In this document: piece by piece, positions 17,801 to 18,226 of the stretch
Layout of the letters: each line of letters starts with the position of its first letter
Numbering within the stretch: the stretch's first letter is position 1
Source of the DNA: Pavlovales sp. CCMP2436
Taxonomy: Eukaryota; Haptophyta; Pavlovophyceae; Pavlovales
Direction of reading: 5' to 3'
DNA: 18,226 nt
Assembly: GCA_026770615.1 (NCBI GenBank)
Contig: MU631312.1
Span: forward strand, 69,379-87,604
Notes under the pieces: model-generated
Seen by the model: only the letters and a program-made list of their open reading frames with translations
What the model was told of the DNA's origin: nothing
The model's database searches: none
Position numbers and translations under genes: made by a program

Positions 17801-18091
17801 GCTCGTCGGATCGAGAGAGACGCCAGCCATCGAGGAGGCCATCGCGATCACACCCGTGCCCTGCACCACCACAGCCACCGCCGGGCCTGCAACGAGCGCG
17901 TCGGCGCGCGCGGCAGCGTCCGGCGCACCCCCGTAGCGCTTGGTGGCGGCGGAGCGGCTGACGTGCACCATTTTGAGACCAATCACCTGGAAGCCGCGCC
18001 GCTCAAAGCGGCCGACCACGTCGGAGACGAGGCCGCGCTGCACCACGTCGGGCAGCACGAGGAGCGTCGTGAACTCGTTGTGGCCCGGCAT
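11703..18091 (-). CDS. Methylenetetrahydrofolate reductase with N-terminal NDPK-like domain, 12 exons
   Basis: MTHFR reduces 5,10-methylenetetrahydrofolate to 5-methyltetrahydrofolate with FAD, supplying methyl groups for methionine synthesis. Exons in transcription order: 17596-18091, 17350-17462, 17075-17170, 16193-16290, 15527-15647, 14786-14863, 14497-14560, 14193-14257, 13833-13913, 13523-13582, 12017-12098, and about 11703-11828. Phases agree at all ten junctions from exon 1 to exon 11. Conserved MTHFR blocks are [70 protein letters not shown] and HFYTLN. The product is about 495 residues. The first 140 or so are NDPK-like, and a linker helix ([17 protein letters not shown]) leads into the barrel. 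It stops at TAA (11703-11705) soon after HFYTLN, so the eukaryotic SAM-regulatory domain is absent. The ATG at 18091 is the likely start, but the frame is open for 19 more codons upstream, so an earlier exon beyond the window is possible. The last acceptor is unresolved. Confidence 0.87.
11830..11862. repeat. 33-base G homopolymer at an intron end
   Basis: An uninterrupted run of 33 G on the plus strand (poly-C in the sense of the MTHFR gene) abuts the last exon. It occupies the position of the polypyrimidine tract and acceptor. Confidence 0.95.
12157..12179 (-). repeat. Partial copy of exon 11, part 1
   Basis: AGGTGAGGTCCATCTTCTTAAAG on the plus strand matches AGGTGAGGCCCATCTCCTTAAAA of exon 11 (12064-12086) with three changes. 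It is cut at the foldback insertion and continues at 13064. Confidence 0.75.
12180..13063. mobile_element. Foldback element with ~300-bp inverted arms in intron 10
   Basis: The arms 12180-12480 and 12741-13063 are reverse complements at high similarity over their whole length, apart from small indels such as an extra GCACTGGTGGCGT-type repeat in the right arm. Outer ends are GAAGGGTGGCAAGGGTATGC and the complement of CAAGGGTGGAAAGGGTATGC. The heptamer CTTAAAG occurs on both sides (12173-12179 and 13064-13070) as a target duplication. The 260-bp centre has no reading frame of note, so the element is non-autonomous. In the pre-mRNA it would fold into a very long hairpin. Confidence 0.85.
13064..13087 (-). 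repeat. Partial copy of exon 11, part 2
   Basis: CTTAAAGCCTTTCGCGTCCTATG matches CTTAAAAGCCTCCGCATCCTGTTG at the start of exon 11 and its acceptor (about 12079-12102). Joined to 12157-12172 across the foldback element, it gives the first 11 codons of exon 11 after an AG: DAKGFKKMDLT against [11 protein letters not shown]. Confidence 0.7.
13386..13419 (-). repeat. Copy of the 3' half of exon 10 inside intron 10
   Basis: The plus strand reads TTGAGCGACGCTGCCTTCAC then CTTGAGCAGC. It matches exon 10 (13527-13556: TTGAGCGCCTCTGCCTTCTG then CTTGAGCAGC) at 25 of 30 bases. It lies about 140 bp downstream of the real exon end in the gene's sense. Confidence 0.75.
13439..13490. repeat. 14-bp minisatellite
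   Basis: ACTACGAGCTACGA is repeated about 3.7 times. The unit is two near-identical 7-mers (ACTACGA, GCTACGA). It lies in intron 10 between exon 10 and the copy of its 3' half. Confidence 0.9.
13614..13636 (-). repeat. Copy of the 5' end of exon 10 inside intron 9
   Basis: GCGACTTGTAGAAGCCCTG matches GCGACTTGCAAAAGCCCTA of exon 10 and its acceptor (13567-13585) at 16 of 19 bases, 47 bp upstream of the real exon in the gene's sense. In the sense strand it reads CAG then GGCTTCTACAAGTCGC, so it keeps an acceptor-like AG. Confidence 0.72.
13639..13682. repeat. Degenerate telomere-like repeats in intron 9
   Basis: TTAGGGTTAGG, GATTAGGTTAG and ATTAGGGTTGGGG follow one another. Similar TTAGGG/TTTGGG-type tracts occur at 13921-14000, 15016-15041 (CCCTAACC orientation), 16068-16100 and 16437-16470. 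Confidence 0.6.
14188..14193 (-). other. GC donor of intron 8 (GC-AG intron)
   Basis: Exon 8 ends CAG|GCACGC, followed by a run of C in the sense strand. The phase matches exon 9, which starts at GCG after CAG (13913). All ten other donors in the gene are GT. GC-AG introns are a minor class in most eukaryotes and are reported to be more frequent in some algae. Confidence 0.7.
14367..14475. repeat. Trinucleotide microsatellites in intron 7
   Basis: An AAC-type run (14367-14393) is followed by an ATG-type run (14418-14470) that turns into GAGGAT units. Confidence 0.9.
14786..14863 (-). other. Exon 6: lineage-specific insertion in the MTHFR barrel
   Basis: The 26-residue exon ([20 protein letters not shown] and six more) sits between GYPEGHPD and the [14 protein letters not shown] helix. 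E. coli MetF and plant MTHFR have a shorter connection there. The exon has clean CAG acceptor and CAG|GTGCGA donor sites and multiplies by three, so skipping it would keep the frame. It may be an exon-sized surface insertion, but without an alignment its distribution is unknown. Confidence 0.6.
15048..15153. repeat. 23-bp inverted repeat (hairpin) in intron 5
   Basis: Bases 15048-15070 and 15131-15153 are reverse complements at 22 of 23 positions (core CACGGCACTCGCACAACC), separated by 60 bases. They could form a stable stem in the intron RNA or be the ends of a 106-bp miniature element. No flanking duplication was seen. Confidence 0.75.
15201..15295 (-). repeat. Retroelement 3' tail copy in intron 5
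   Basis: It matches 9277-9370 closely (TTCAAGCTGGCGTCTGACTG through GCCCATTGCCTGCTGCGTGCC and GGCTGCGCTGGC). It includes the last codons of the truncated element's frame, in the same orientation as the MTHFR gene. Confidence 0.75.
15340..15367 (-). repeat. Copy of the exon 5 donor region inside intron 5
   Basis: ATGTAGCGCGTACCACATCAG then GGTGCCC matches ATGTAGCAACGTACCACATCT then GGGTGTCC at 15513-15540. It covers the last 14 or so exon bases, the GTAC donor and about 12 intron bases. It lies 173 bp further into the intron. Confidence 0.7.
15362..15490. repeat. Low-complexity C/T-rich tract
   Basis: Runs of C interrupted by TCTCC and CACC units. In the sense of the MTHFR gene this is a G/A-rich tract in intron 5, between the true exon 5 donor and its copy. 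Confidence 0.85.
15741..15779 (-). repeat. Copy of the 5' part of exon 5 inside intron 4
   Basis: GCGTGCAGTTGAAGCC is followed by AACAGCCACTGCCTCGCACC. It matches GCGCGCAGTTGAAGCC then GCAACAGCCTCCCACC at the start of exon 5 (about 15612-15647) with several substitutions and small indels. In the sense strand it starts CAGGTGCGAGGC where the real site reads TAGGTGGGAGGC. Confidence 0.65.
16315..16434. repeat. TAG/GGA trinucleotide microsatellite
   Basis: TTG units are followed by about 115 bases of TAG, GAG and AGG triplets, starting 25 bp from the exon 4 acceptor. In the sense strand this is a CTA/CTC-rich pyrimidine stretch that could serve as the polypyrimidine tract of intron 3. Confidence 0.9.
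16508..16613 (-). repeat. Retroelement 3' tail copies in intron 3, degenerate
   Basis: CTGGCGATCTGACTGTCTGA ... GCTGGTCTGAGCGCTGCG (16521-16566) matches the tail at 9283-9327. TATATTACTGATAGGGATCC then AAGTTGACGTCT (16580-16611) matches 9238-9255 plus the start of the tail. Two partial tails therefore lie side by side. Confidence 0.65.
16712..16972. mobile_element. 261-bp inverted-repeat element in intron 3
   Basis: The ends are inverted repeats of about 38 bp with a handful of mismatches: AGTAGAACCCTGAAGGTAC from 16712 and GTATCTTCAGGGTTCTACT to 16972. A second internal inverted pair (GAGGGTGGTT / AACCACCCTC, near 16826 and 16855) gives it a nested hairpin. No coding capacity and no clear target duplication, so it is MITE-like and of unknown family. 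Confidence 0.7.
17690..18091 (-). other. NDPK-like (pseudo-kinase) domain encoded by exon 1
   Basis: Residues 1-134 follow the nucleoside diphosphate kinase fold: [20 protein letters not shown] (family: IKPDGVQRGLVGEIIxRFE), [24 protein letters not shown] (family: SGPVVAMVWEG), [15 protein letters not shown] (family: NPADSxPGTIRGDF) and a final AEASNFF (family: REIAYFF). Active-site residues are mostly gone. The Lys of KPD is Leu, the Arg and Thr of the RxLLGATNP block are missing, and Glu117 stands where the phosphorylated His of N-V-I-H-G-S-D should be. Arg of TIRGD remains. Phosphotransfer is not expected; a structural, nucleotide-sensing or oligomerising role is possible but unproven. Confidence 0.75.
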
Positions 18092-18226
18092 CGTCGTAAA
18101 CTGGGTATTATCCTGGTGAACCTTGAACTTGTTTCCACTTTCCTTCACGAGGCTGCCCTAGGGCTATGAGCTAACGCAGTCTAACAGGAGAAACGGATAC
18201 GGCGGAAGTGGGTGAGCTGGGGGGGG
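18092..18226 (-). other. Upstream edge of the MTHFR gene
   Basis: The reading frame of exon 1 stays open for 19 codons above the ATG (to GTG at 18148), then meets TAG at about 18158-18160. A possible acceptor, CCCTAGGGCAG, lies just downstream of that stop. Either this is 5' untranslated sequence, or exon 1 begins at the acceptor and an earlier exon lies outside the window. A run of G closes the window. Confidence 0.4.

Overview
The window is nuclear DNA of a GC-rich, intron-containing eukaryote, most likely a unicellular alga. A haptophyte is my best guess, from the short GC-rich exons, GT/GC-AG introns, homopolymer-rich introns and algal-type retroelements. No prokaryotic gene, rRNA, tRNA or CRISPR array was found. 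There is one host gene, in the right half, and a graveyard of mobile elements in the left half.

1-3950, minus strand: a decayed Ty1/copia retrotransposon that runs off the left edge. Reading leftwards it has gag zinc knuckle, aspartic protease, integrase, then reverse transcriptase with FVDD and the region leading to RNase H, all broken by stops and frameshifts. 4285-4450: a small inverted-repeat element with a TA duplication. 4462-9064, plus strand: a long decayed non-LTR-type retroelement with reverse transcriptase motifs A, B and C and a C-terminal region resembling a restriction-like endonuclease. 9259-9689, minus strand: the 3' end only of a related element. Its 3' tail recurs at 10121-10176 and in two introns of the host gene. 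10429-10757: a second copy of the small element, split by a 155-bp nested element with a clean 8-bp duplication.

11703-18091, minus strand: a 12-exon gene for a methylenetetrahydrofolate reductase (MTHFR). Eleven exons join in frame at GT-AG or GC-AG sites. The last acceptor is obscured by a run of 33 G. Exon 1 encodes a nucleoside diphosphate kinase (NDPK)-like domain that has lost its catalytic histidine and most active-site residues. It is spliced in frame onto the MTHFR catalytic barrel, and the protein stops right after the barrel without the SAM-binding regulatory domain usual in eukaryotic MTHFR. A pseudo-NDPK plus bacterial-length MTHFR is the most interesting thing here.

The introns are also unusual. 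At least three exons (5, 10, 11) have partial, diverged, same-strand copies of their own splice-junction regions in the neighbouring introns. The exon 11 copy is itself split by an 884-bp foldback element with arms of about 300 bp and a 7-bp duplication. Other introns hold retroelement tails, a 261-bp inverted-repeat element, a near-perfect 23-bp hairpin, microsatellites, telomere-like motifs and homopolymer runs.
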